Part shown: positions 55,089-63,481 of the stretch, piece after piece
Position numbering within the stretch: position 1 is the stretch's first letter
Layout of the letters: each line of letters begins with the position of its first letter
Notes under the pieces: generated by a model
The model's database searches: none
Told to the model about the DNA's origin: nothing
What the model saw: only the letters and a program-made list of their open reading frames with translations
Assembly: GCF_027158205.1 (NCBI RefSeq)
Contig: NZ_JAPVLU010000017.1
Coordinates: 1 to 64,000 of the forward strand
DNA length: 64,000 bases
Origin: Streptomyces sp. H39-S7
GTDB lineage: Bacteria > Actinomycetota > Actinomycetes > Streptomycetales > Streptomycetaceae
Direction: 5' to 3'
Program-made: the position numbers and the translations under genes

Positions 55089-55161
55089 TCCCCTGTAGCT
55101 CAATTGGCAGAGCAGCCGGCTGTTAACCGGCAGGTTACTGGTTCGAGTCCAGTCGGGGGAG
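55089..55161 (+). tRNA. tRNA-Asn (anticodon GTT), copy 1
   Basis: A 73-nt cloverleaf. Acceptor TCCCCTG pairs with CGGGGGA, discriminator G. The anticodon stem GCCGG/CCGGC holds loop CTGTTAA, anticodon GTT. The T-arm contains GGTTCGAGTCC. CCA is not encoded. The second copy is 5 bp downstream and differs in the anticodon stem. Confidence 0.95.
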
Positions 55162-55166
55162 CGCGG

Positions 55167-55239
55167 TCCCCTGTAGCTCAATTGGCAGAGCATTCGGCTG
55201 TTAACCGGAGGGTTACTGGTTCGAGTCCAGTCGGGGGAG
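55167..55239 (+). tRNA. tRNA-Asn (anticodon GTT), copy 2
   Basis: A near-identical 73-nt tRNA to copy 1. The anticodon stem is TTCGG/CCGGA (including one G-T pair) around CTGTTAA. It shares a terminator (55248-55272) with copy 1, so the two form a tandem tRNA operon. Confidence 0.95.
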
Positions 55240-55247
55240 CCAACGAC

Positions 55248-55272
55248 AAGAGGACCCCGTTGGGGTCCTCTT
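55248..55272 (+). terminator. terminator of tandem tRNA-Asn operon
   Basis: AAGAGGACCCC-GTT-GGGGTCCTCTT is a perfect 11-bp stem followed by T, an intrinsic terminator 8 bp after tRNA-Asn copy 2. Confidence 0.85.
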
Positions 55273-55395
55273 TCGCATTCCGGGAACCACCCGGCCCCTG
55301 ATCGAAGTCCACTCAGTGATGCGTCTGTGACCCGCGAGGGCGACAGATCGTATGAGCGGCTATGCTGCGGCAGACGGCGCGTAAGACTGTCGTAC

Positions 55396-55469
55396 GGGGC
55401 GGTAGCTCAGCCGGTTAGAGCAGCGGACTCATAATCCGTCGGTCGTGGGTTCGAGTCCCACCCGCCCCA
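55396..55469 (+). tRNA. tRNA with CAT anticodon (Ile2 or elongator Met)
   Basis: A 74-nt cloverleaf. Acceptor GGGGCGG pairs with CCGCCCC, discriminator A. The anticodon loop CTCATAA gives CAT. The normal 1-72 G-C pair and lack of initiator features exclude fMet. CAT can be elongator Met or, with lysidine at C34, Ile reading AUA; the sequence alone does not decide. Relics follow directly downstream, so the tRNA may have been an integration target. Confidence 0.9.
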
Positions 55470-55848
55470 CAACAGACATGCCCTGACCTGCGGAAACGTT
55501 CCTTCCGAGGTGTTGGAGCGTCAACTCCGGTTCAACGGACCGAATCCGCTGTTCGGGAGTTCGACTGCAGAGCGGGCCAAGCGCCTGACACTCGCCTGAC
55601 CTGCCCAGATACCGCGAACCACTGTCGAGGTGAGTCGCCGCGAGCGGCCAACAGACGCCCGGAACCGTAGATTCGGGACGCTGGCAGGACGCGGGTATCA
55701 GGAAGTGCGGTTCGAGGACATCGGCCGCCGGACCTCTTGCCGCTCCTCGATTTCGGACTGCTTCCGCTCGGCGGCGCACTGTTGACGCCCCAGAACGATG
55801 CCGTGCCCCTTGGGCCTCCTTCGTAGTCTTCGGTCGATGGAAGAGATG
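55470..55848. other. gene-poor spacer after CAT-anticodon tRNA
   Basis: A 379-bp stretch with no credible gene. Short open frames here are extensions beyond the end of RHS-like homology. No repeat of the tRNA 3' end was recognised downstream by eye. Confidence 0.5.
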
Positions 55849-56927
55849 AAACGGCCCCAAGAGGGTGCTCTTGCGGTGGGTGACGGCCTGGGTTGCGGCG
55901 TCGATCTGGGTGGTGGCGGTGCCGTTGTGGTCGGTGAGCAGGAAGGTGATCTTCCCGCCGGTGCGCATGGCGACGGTTTGGCCGGCGAAGTCGTAGTAGC
56001 GGGTGCCGACCTTGGTGCCGTTGGGCTTGAGGAGGAGTTCGTTGCCACCGGGCAGGTACAGGGTGGTTCCGGTGGAGTCCTTGCGGAGCAGTCGTTGGCC
56101 ATCGGGGTAGTAGGTGTAGCTGGTGCTGCTGGTGCCCTGGGTGACTTTCGCGAGGTGGTCCTCGGCGTCCCAGGTCAGGTCTTGCTGGGCACTGGTGCCG
56201 GTTTTGCGGGTTCTGGTGTTACCGGCGGGGTCGTAGGTGTAGTGGGTGACGTCGATGCGTGCTGGGGCCAGGTCCCGGTCGGTGGTCTGGTCGGCCAGGG
56301 CGCCGGTGTGGTCGTCGTAGGTGCTCGTGGTGTGGATCTTCTTGCCGAAGCCGCCGAAGTCCTTGAGGGAGGGGCGGCCGTAGGCGGCGTAGACGGTGTT
56401 GGAGACCAGGGAGTCGTCGCCGTCTCCCGCGCGCAGGGTGACGGGCAGGCTCGCGTGGTAGCTGTAGGCGGTGAGGACGTCTTCCTCGGGCCGTCCGCCC
56501 AGAGCCGGCTGGGAGGTCGTCTTGAGCTGACCGGTGGGGTAGTACTCGGCCGACCAGGCATAGGTGTTGGCCAGTCCCTGGTTTCGACGCCGAATCGGCG
56601 CGCGATCACCGCTGTGGTGCGTCCTGCACCGTCGTAGACGGTGTCGGCGGAGGACGGGTATTTCAGTTCCTGTCCGGTGACCAGGGCCGGTTGGGGACTC
56701 CCGGTGGCGAAGTAGGTACCGGAGGAGCGCCAGGCCAGGCCGCGGGTGTCGTAGAACGTCTCGGTCACCGTGCGTCCGGAGTCGTCCGCAGCCGGCGCCT
56801 GGGTCTGGACCGGACGCAACAGGCCGTCGGATATGGCGTAGGACGTCTGATAGATGTCGCCGTTGTGCGTCAGGGCGCTGGTGGTGACGATGACGGGCCC
56901 GGTGTTGCGGACGAGGTAGTGGGCCAG
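55849..56927 (-). pseudogene. RHS/YD-repeat protein relic, frameshifted and truncated at both ends
   Basis: The minus strand reads as a YD-repeat protein: YDTRGLAWRSSGTYF and VYDGAGRTTAVIARR in one frame, then after a one-base deletion near 56580, GLANTYAWSAEYYPTGQLK, NTRTRKTGTSAQQDLTWDAE, YYPDGQRLLRKDSTGTTLYL and LLTDHNGTATTQID in another. These are the repeats and core of a polymorphic-toxin-type RHS protein. The N-terminal portion ends abruptly at about 56927, and the C-terminal toxin is missing after about 55849. It is not expressed as a whole protein. Confidence 0.8.
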
Positions 56928-56929
56928 TC

Positions 56930-57229
56930 GTCTACCGCTACGACCCGGCAGTCTCCCCCGACGGGCTGAGGGGCTCCGAGGGAACCTCCAACCTGTATAC
57001 CTTCCTCTATGTCCAGGCCCTCGCCAAGGCCGGCCGCATCCACCAAGCTCGGTACGCGTTCGACAATATGCTCGCCTACGCCAACCATGTCGGTCTGTTC
57101 GCCGAGGAGATCGGACCGTCTGGCGAGTAGCTCGGCAGTTTCCCCCAGGCATTCACCCACCTGGCGCTCATCGACGCCGCCATGACGCTCGGCGAGGAGC
57201 TCGACCGGGCCGCGGGACGGGCGGGCTGA
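56930..57229 (+). pseudogene. C-terminal relic of GH15 glucoamylase/trehalase-type hydrolase
   Basis: The plus strand encodes 99 codons resembling the end of a GH15 family enzyme: GSEGTSNLYTFLYVQALAKAG, cited here as GSEGTSNLYT, then GLFAEEIGPSGE, an in-frame TAG stop at 57128-57130 where the family has a Gln codon, and LGSFPQAFTHLALIDAAMTLG to the normal stop at 57227-57229. The upstream part is absent: the sequence joins RHS-relic DNA of the opposite strand at about 56928. It is clearly a dead fragment. Confidence 0.8.
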
Positions 57230-58021
57230 CAGCATCGGCCAGAGTTTCGGCAATCAGAGCATGGCTTCCGAAAATTTCAGTCTCGCTCAAGATCTCGAAC
57301 CTGTGGGAGCTCATATACGAGGACAGGCGTCCGGTTCCGGAGCGGGGTTTGGAGTGCCGTGAGAAACGGCCGCGCTGTCCTGCATGGATGTTCCTGCGCT
57401 TCCGCAACGGACTGCGTGGAGCCGTCCACTTCAATCCCTCCGTCAGCGCGCACCCGGCCAAGGCGGAGAGCGGTGAGCACACGGCCTTGAAGGAGGGCAT
57501 CGCCACGACCGGTGGGACGCGAAGGCTTCCAAGTCGTGGTAGGGGACCGCTCCGCGCCCGGCGATCGGCGTGACCGTTATCGGAACCGTTGCGATTGCCT
57601 GGGAGATTCGAGTGTCGGCCATTTCGAAACACCTGGCGGGACACAGAGCCCGGTCGCCCGACGGGACGGGCTTGTGCCGTCATGGACGACGACGGCGAGG
57701 AAACTATCCGAGGTGCTTCACGTCGCCTCGTGGTCGCTGATCGTGCCCCGGCCGGCCGTGGCAGGAGATCCACGTGGCAGGTGGAGTACGGCCATTTGAC
57801 ATGATCCGCCGCTCCCGAATCCCCGGTCCGTGTCCGGTGAAGAAGACCGGCAGGCGCAGCGACTTCCACGGTGTCTGGGAGGTGTACAACCCCGCGCTGG
57901 ACGATCTGGTCCGCGCCCCCGACGCAGCCCGTCGCAACCGTATTAAGCTTCAGCTAATAGTCAGCTGGCGCATTGTGTCGTTCCATGCGCAAGTTCTCAT
58001 CACCGAGGAAAAGAGGCCGCC
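57230..58021. other. gene-poor relic region before GAP-family gene
   Basis: A 792-bp region without an intact gene. About 57300-57590 (plus strand) reads as LRGAVHFNPS, ESGEHTALKEGIA and, one frame later, GREGFQVVV, which recalls a CoiA-like zinc-ribbon/nuclease protein broken by a frameshift near 57510. A second fragment near 57790-57960 encodes DFHGVWEVYNPALDDLV in open frame but is not recognised. The promoter of the GAP-family gene must lie at its right end. Confidence 0.45.
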
Positions 58022-58696
58022 GTGGGTGACGCCATTGGGCAGATGCTGGTCCCCGCGGTCGGTATTGCCGTCAGTCCGATTCCGCTGATCGCCATTGTGC
58101 TGATGTTGGCCACACCGCGTGGGCGCCTCAACGGGACTGCGTTCGCCGCGGCGTGGATGGTCACCCTGGCTGTGGTCAGCGTCATCGTGGTGCTGGCCGG
58201 GAGTGGGGCCGACGCACGCGTCAGCAACGACCCGGCGAGGTGGACCTCGTGGGTCAAGCTGGCGCTGGGAATCCTATTGCTCCTGCTCGCGGGGATGCAG
58301 TGGCGCGGCCGGCCGCAGGATGGCCAGAAGGCACAGTTGCCCAGATGGATGGAGTCCATCGAAGCCTTCTCGCCGGCCAAGTCTGCTCTGCTGGCTGCCG
58401 CGCTGGTCGGGGTGAGTCCGAAGAACCTGATCCTGGCGGTCGGCGGCGCGTTGTCGATCGCGTCGAGCTCGGCCACAAGTGGCGGCAAAACGGTGGCCAT
58501 CGGGCTGTTCGTGCTGATCGGCTCACTGTGTGCCTTGGTACCGCTGGGTGTCTTCCTGCTCGGTGGCGATCGTGCGGTCACGATTTTGCAGTCCTGGAAG
58601 ACATGGATGGCAGCCCACAACGCCGCGATCACGGCGGTGCTACTCATCGTATTGGGCACCAAGTTCGCCGGCGATGCCATCAGCGCGCTGACCTAG
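58022..58696 (+). CDS. GAP/Sap-family integral membrane protein
   Basis: A 224-aa protein with six helices (about 5-25, 38-60, 77-95, 120-145, 155-180, 200-222). It resembles the GAP/sulfolipid-addressing (Sap) proteins of actinobacteria, part of the LysE transporter superfamily: AISPIPLIAIVLMLATPRG-like start and VGVSPKNLILAVGGAL in helix 4. Relatives are linked with export of glycopeptidolipids or sulfolipids. GTG at 58022 has GAGG 6 bp upstream. The 169 bp before the next gene hold only a short unassigned frame. Confidence 0.75.
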   Translation: MGDAIGQMLVPAVGIAVSPIPLIAIVLMLATPRGRLNGTAFAAAWMVTLAVVSVIVVLAGSGADARVSNDPARWTSWVKLALGILLLLLAGMQWRGRPQDGQKAQLPRWMESIEAFSPAKSALLAAALVGVSPKNLILAVGGALSIASSSATSGGKTVAIGLFVLIGSLCALVPLGVFLLGGDRAVTILQSWKTWMAAHNAAITAVLLIVLGTKFAGDAISALT

Positions 58697-58865
58697 CCCA
58701 GCCGGCCGTCGCTGAAGGCCCGCATCTCGATGTCGGCGAGTTGCCTGTCTCCGGGCGCTGTACGACTGTGGCTGGAGGGGTGCCCCACGACGCCGCGGAG
58801 GCCGACGTGATCGTCTCAGCAGGAACCCTGGCACGGATTCTGCGGCAGTACCTCACCTGGGGGTC

Positions 58866-60119
58866 GTGAACACGATGGAAAAACTGCCGGTCGGAGAGCA
58901 CAACATGGCCGTGCGCGTCGTGCGTCCTCGGCGCCGGTTGCGCGCTGGGCTCACCCAGTTGATCTGCTCGGGCGCGGGGCTGCTCCTCGGTCTGCTCGTC
59001 CCGAGAGTGGACGGCGGACTGCGGGTCGACGCCACCCGCACGGTCGAGGTCCTGGTCACCGTGGCTCTTGCCGTCGTGGGCGTGGCCAGTCTGATCTTCT
59101 CGCTGCTCTTCTTGGTGGTGCAGTGGGCCGCAGGGAGCTTCACTCCGCGCCTGGCGCTCTTCCGTACCGATCCGACGGTGTGGCGGACCTTCGGCTTCGT
59201 CATGGGACTGCTCGTCTACAGCACCAGTGCGACCCTGGCCATCGGCGCGAAGCCCGACATCTCCGTTCTGGTTCCGGTCCTGGCACTGGTGCTGACCCTT
59301 GTCGCCCTCGGCCTCGTACGGAACCTTCAAGTGCGCGCCTTCGAGTCGATCCAGCTCGCCCACGTCCTGGCGATTACGACGCAGCGTGCGCACGAGATCG
59401 TGGACGCCTTCTACCCCGATGGCGGCATCGGGCGTTCCCAGGGCGAGAGCGATCAGCCGCGCTTGCCGCCATTGCTTTCCACGGTGAAATGGCCCGGCAT
59501 CACCACCATCGTGGAGCAACTCGACATCCTTAACCTGATGACGGCCGCGTCCAGAGCCGGATCCGTAGTGGTGATGCGGGTGGCGGTCGGCGCGACCATT
59601 CAGCACGGCACCACCCTGGCGGAAATCCGGGGGGGAGACCTGGTCGACGGCGAGGTGGTGCAAGCGGTCATCGCAGGGCGGGAGCGGACCTTCCGCCAGG
59701 ACCCGACCTTCGCATTCCGTCTGCTGTCCGACATCGGTCTGCGAGCACTTTCGCCGGCTGTCAACGATTCCGCGACCGCGGTGCAGGTACTGGACGCCAT
59801 GGAAGGCCTGCTCGGCCGCCTCGTCAGAACCGCCCCGGGCGCGTTCACGGACAGCGACGACAATGTCCTCGTGATTCTGAAACTACCGGTTTGGAAGGAC
59901 TTCGTCAGGGTCGGCTTGGACGACCTGCTCGCCGCGGGAACCACGTCACCCATGGTCCTGCTGCGTGCCCGCGCGTTGCTGCTGGCGCTGTTGGCGGCCC
60001 CGGCACCACCGCACCGTCTGGCGCCCCTGTCTTCTCGGCTCGCCTGGATCGAGAAGGAGCTCTCCGACCGCTACCCGCTCATCTGGCAGGAAGCGGCTGA
60101 CGAGGCCACCGAAGGCTGA
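58866..60119 (+). CDS. DUF2254 membrane protein
   Basis: A 417-aa protein. Four helices in the first 160 residues (about 25-45, 58-82, 105-125, 132-152) are followed by a soluble C-terminal half with WPGITTIVEQLDI, DPTFAFRLLSDIGLRALSPAVNDSATAVQVLD and a helical end. The last segment, DIGLRALSPAVNDSATA, is the hallmark of DUF2254. The function is unknown, possibly a channel with a cytoplasmic domain. GTG at 58866 is taken; ATG at 58875 is an alternative. It is monocistronic or co-transcribed with the preceding GAP gene. Confidence 0.85.
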   Translation: MNTMEKLPVGEHNMAVRVVRPRRRLRAGLTQLICSGAGLLLGLLVPRVDGGLRVDATRTVEVLVTVALAVVGVASLIFSLLFLVVQWAAGSFTPRLALFRTDPTVWRTFGFVMGLLVYSTSATLAIGAKPDISVLVPVLALVLTLVALGLVRNLQVRAFESIQLAHVLAITTQRAHEIVDAFYPDGGIGRSQGESDQPRLPPLLSTVKWPGITTIVEQLDILNLMTAASRAGSVVVMRVAVGATIQHGTTLAEIRGGDLVDGEVVQAVIAGRERTFRQDPTFAFRLLSDIGLRALSPAVNDSATAVQVLDAMEGLLGRLVRTAPGAFTDSDDNVLVILKLPVWKDFVRVGLDDLLAAGTTSPMVLLRARALLLALLAAPAPPHRLAPLSSRLAWIEKELSDRYPLIWQEAADEATEG

Positions 60120-60327
60120 GGCCGCTTCATACATGCGGCGTAGTGAGTCAACGACCCGAGAGCATCGCTTGCTGCAGGCTCCCACGCCGCCGCCTTGGCG
60201 TCGGAATTCCTCCGGAGTTACGCCGTCCGGGCCTTCGCGCGCCGACTGATCGAGCGCGTGTCGCGGTGGGAGGTTATGTTGGGTCAGCGGACTGGTGGGA
60301 ATGATTCGTGCCTCGTAAGGAGACCTC

Positions 60328-60870
60328 ATGGCCACGCCTGCATCAGGATCAGTGCGACCGGGAATCATGCTGGGTTCAACGAGTGAGTTCAGTCTGTTCT
60401 TCGCGATCAGGGATGGGCATCTCGATGAGCTGCGGGAAGCACTCACGCGCCTTGCTGAAGCTCCCGGATATAGGCCTGGTGACCATAATCTGCCCATCGC
60501 GACGATCCACGAGGCCAGATTCGTCATTTTCGACGACGACACGCGTCTGCTGTTCGCGACGAGTTTCGACGGTCCCTGGGATGCGTACATCGACGACTTC
60601 GCGTCAAAACCGCTGGCGCTCTTCGACAGCATCTTCAAGCATCTGGAGGGCTACAGGGGCGCCTCGGATGCCGCGGAACTCAAAGAGTTCATCGAAGGAC
60701 ACCAGGTCACGGCGACCGCGTACGCACGCAATTACGGCGGGACGGTGAAGGAGATCCGAAGGGCTGGACGTGTCGACGCCGCGTTCCAGCGGGTGCTCGA
60801 CGACCCCGCGGCGGAACAAGCCCTGCAGGACCCCGCGCTCAATCCACTGCTCGGCGAGGCCTCCCAATAG
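60328..60870 (+). CDS. unknown protein, probable partner of the DyP operon
   Basis: A 180-aa soluble protein. A core of alternating strands and helices contains TIHEARFVIFDDDTRLLF, TSFDGPWDAYIDDFASK and FEGYRGASD-like segments, and the C-terminal third is helical and acidic. I recall similar stretches in proteins encoded beside DyP-type peroxidases in actinobacteria, but I cannot name the family. It may bind haem or a peroxidase partner; this is inference. AAGGAGA before the ATG is strong. It is 80 bp upstream of the DUF4331 gene, probably in the same operon. Confidence 0.6.
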   Translation: MATPASGSVRPGIMLGSTSEFSLFFAIRDGHLDELREALTRLAEAPGYRPGDHNLPIATIHEARFVIFDDDTRLLFATSFDGPWDAYIDDFASKPLALFDSIFKHLEGYRGASDAAELKEFIEGHQVTATAYARNYGGTVKEIRRAGRVDAAFQRVLDDPAAEQALQDPALNPLLGEASQ

Positions 60871-60950
60871 CACCCGCCTGTCCCTGGCTGCATGTGTCAA
60901 CCATTCGACCGGTTCGTTTCGGGACGCGCTGGGATGCTCTGGAGGTCTAG

Positions 60951-62105
60951 ATGTCGGATCACGTATCCGGTCCGCGCGCACTGGAGAACCCCGTCGCGGA
61001 CATCACCGATTTCTACGCCTTTCCCAGTCCGGAGCGCGCCGGCCACCTCGTTCTGGTGATGAACACCCTGCCATTCGCCCCCTCCGATGGCCGGTTCTCC
61101 GAGGGATTGGTCTACCGGTTCCGCCTGCGGTCGGCCGATCTGGGCGGGCCCGCCCAGCCGGTGTCTCTGACCGCCGGAGTTGCGGAGTTCACTTTCGACT
61201 GCGTCTTCTCCGTCGCCGAGCAGAACGGCGAGGGGCCGGCCCGGCAGGACGGCACGTGCACCACCCCGAACGGGGAGGTCGTGCCCTTTCGCGTGGACGA
61301 GGAGCACCCGGTCGCCGTCCACGGCGTGCGGGTTTTCGCCGGGCCCCGATGGGATCCCTTCTTCCTTGACGCACCGGCGGCCCTGAAGACGCTCGCCACC
61401 GGGAAATTGGCTTTCACCGAGCCGGGATCGATCTTCCTCGACGGCAAGAACGTGCTCAGCCTGGTCCTGGAGATCGACTGTGCCCTGCTGCTCGGCGGCG
61501 TCGAGGTGCTCGCCGTGGTCGCGGAGACCCTGACCCGCGGACCGGTCAGCATCCGGGTGGAACGGGTCGGTCGGCCGGAGGTCAAGAACCTGATTTTGTC
61601 CCCGACACAGTTCGACCAGGTCAACCGCAGCCTGGAGATCCGCGACCTCTACAACATGGAGGACGCCTTCAACCTGTCGGAGAACTACGAGGAGGCCTAT
61701 CGCGCCCGTCTCGACGCGAACCTGGCCTACTGGGACACCTTCGATGACGACGTCAGCTGGGCCGCGCTCGAGACCGGGGCGCATCCGCTGACCGAGTTCG
61801 TCCTGGCCGACTACCTCGTGGTCGACATCGGACAGCCCTACGTGGAGCAGGGGTCATTCCTGGAGATCGAGTCCGCGGTGCTGGCCGGGCGCATTCATCA
61901 GACGTGTGGCGGGCGGGCGCTGAACGATGACGCGATGGACACCTTGTTCACGCTCCTGGTGAACGGCGGCAAGGGGGAACGGATCCGGGACGGCGTCGAC
62001 CAGGCCAGTCATCCGGCAACGACGACGTTCCCCTATCTCGCCGCTCCCAACCCGCGACCCCCCGAGCCGCCGGGCCACCACCACCTACCCCTGAAGGACC
62101 AATGA
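60951..62105 (+). CDS. DUF4331 family protein
   Basis: A 384-aa protein of the DUF4331 family. The opening SDHVSGPRALENPVADITDFYAFPS contains the family DITD(FL)YAF motif. FVFDCVF-like strands and IEIRDLYNMEDAF follow, and HPLTEFVLADYLVVDI precedes the C-terminal part. It lacks a signal peptide, so it is cytoplasmic or leaderless. DUF4331 has no established function and is often found near oxidative-stress or peroxidase genes. The stop overlaps the DyP start (ATGA), so the two are translated together. GGAGG lies 5 bp before the ATG. Confidence 0.8.
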   Translation: MSDHVSGPRALENPVADITDFYAFPSPERAGHLVLVMNTLPFAPSDGRFSEGLVYRFRLRSADLGGPAQPVSLTAGVAEFTFDCVFSVAEQNGEGPARQDGTCTTPNGEVVPFRVDEEHPVAVHGVRVFAGPRWDPFFLDAPAALKTLATGKLAFTEPGSIFLDGKNVLSLVLEIDCALLLGGVEVLAVVAETLTRGPVSIRVERVGRPEVKNLILSPTQFDQVNRSLEIRDLYNMEDAFNLSENYEEAYRARLDANLAYWDTFDDDVSWAALETGAHPLTEFVLADYLVVDIGQPYVEQGSFLEIESAVLAGRIHQTCGGRALNDDAMDTLFTLLVNGGKGERIRDGVDQASHPATTTFPYLAAPNPRPPEPPGHHHLPLKDQ

Positions 62106-63451
62106 GCACGCCTTCAGCAGATGAGTACGTCGCACTGGAGTGGGACGACATCCAGAGCGGGGCGCTGCACGAGCGCCCGTCCCCGTACGTCGGCCGCTAC
62201 GTGCTCATCCGCATCGACGACCCCGCAGCCGGTCGTGAACTGGTCCGGCGGCTGCTTCCCGCGATCGAAGCAGGCCATCCGACCGCCGATCCCGCCCGCG
62301 ACGCCTGGATCACGGTCGCCTTCACCTACCAGGGCTTGCGCGCCCTGGGTGTCCCGTCCGACTCGCTCGACAGCTTCGCGCCCGAGTTCCGGGCGGGTAT
62401 GGCCGCGCGGGCAGCAGAGTTGGGGGACGTCGGTGAGAGCGATCCCGGCAACTGGGAGCAGCCGCTCGGCACCCCGGCCGTGCACATCGCGCTGGCCGCG
62501 CTGTCGCCCGACAGTGTGAGATTGACCAAGGTCATGGAACGGGCGCAGCAGGCTTACGGGCAGCTGCCGGGCATCGAGGTGATCTGGCGGCAGGACTGCT
62601 ACCAACTGGAGACGGGGCGGACCTCGTTCGGTTTCCGTGACGGGATCGGTCAGCCCGCCGTGGAGGGGACCGGGAAGAACACCAACCCGCACGAGGCACC
62701 CATCAAGGCCGGCGAGTTCCTCCTCGGCTATCCCGACGAGACGGGTGCGCTGCCGCCGATGCCCTCCCCGGACGTCCTAGGCCGGAACGGCACCTACCTG
62801 GTCTTCCGGAAGTTGCACACGCGGGTCGCCGCCTACCGTCAGTACCTGCACGACCAGGCGTCCAGCCGTGCGGAAGAGCGCCTGCTCGCCGCGAAGACGG
62901 TCGGCCGCTGGCCCAGCGGCGCGCCGCTGAGCCTGAGCCCGGACCAGGACGATCCAGAGCTCGGCGCGGATCCGGACCGCAACAACCGATTCAGTTACCA
63001 CGACGACCTGGACGGTTTCAAATGCCCGGCCGGTGCCCACGCGCGGCGCGCCAACCCGAGGGGCGCGCTGGACCATGAGAACAGCGTCAACGTCCGGCTG
63101 CACCGCATGATCCGTCGCAGCACCAGCTACGGACCCTCGCTCCCGGAAGGAGTGCGGGAGGACGACGGCGCCGACCGGGGCATCGTCTTCGTCTGCGTCG
63201 GCGCCCATCTCAAAAGGCAGTTCGAGTTCGTGAAGACGCAGTGGCTGAACGACGGAATCTTCATCGGCGCGCCGCAGGAGGCGGATCCGCTGGTCGGACG
63301 CTCCGACACCCCGGGCGTGTTCACCATCCCGCGGCGGCCGGTGCGAAGGAGGCTGCGGAACCTGCCGCCGTTCGTCGTCACGCGCGGTGGAGAGTACTTC
63401 TTCGTCCCCGGCCTGCGGGCCCTTCGCTGGCTCTCGGAACTCGACAGTTGA
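62102..63451 (+). CDS. DyP-type haem peroxidase
   Basis: A 449-aa dye-decolorising-type peroxidase with two ferredoxin-like halves. The distal GFRDGIGQP (about 177-185) gives the catalytic Asp180. The proximal haem His is His313 in CPAGAHARRANPRG, and the distal Arg is in HRMIRRS (about 334-340). It uses hydrogen peroxide to oxidise bulky substrates. No Tat signal and no C-terminal encapsulin tag are seen. Translational coupling with DUF4331 points to a joint function. GGACC and AAGGACC precede the start. Confidence 0.92.
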   Translation: MSTPSADEYVALEWDDIQSGALHERPSPYVGRYVLIRIDDPAAGRELVRRLLPAIEAGHPTADPARDAWITVAFTYQGLRALGVPSDSLDSFAPEFRAGMAARAAELGDVGESDPGNWEQPLGTPAVHIALAALSPDSVRLTKVMERAQQAYGQLPGIEVIWRQDCYQLETGRTSFGFRDGIGQPAVEGTGKNTNPHEAPIKAGEFLLGYPDETGALPPMPSPDVLGRNGTYLVFRKLHTRVAAYRQYLHDQASSRAEERLLAAKTVGRWPSGAPLSLSPDQDDPELGADPDRNNRFSYHDDLDGFKCPAGAHARRANPRGALDHENSVNVRLHRMIRRSTSYGPSLPEGVREDDGADRGIVFVCVGAHLKRQFEFVKTQWLNDGIFIGAPQEADPLVGRSDTPGVFTIPRRPVRRRLRNLPPFVVTRGGEYFFVPGLRALRWLSELDS

Positions 63452-63481
63452 CCTGCGGTCGAACCGCACGAAGGAGCGACA

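Noticed and set aside
55020..55301. A 93-aa open frame across the tRNA-Asn pair
   Set aside because: The repeated QLAEQPAVNRQVTGSS-type sequence is merely a translation of the tRNA genes.
55396..55469. Initiator tRNA
   Set aside because: The first acceptor pair is a normal G-C and the anticodon stem lacks the three G-C pairs typical of initiator tRNA.
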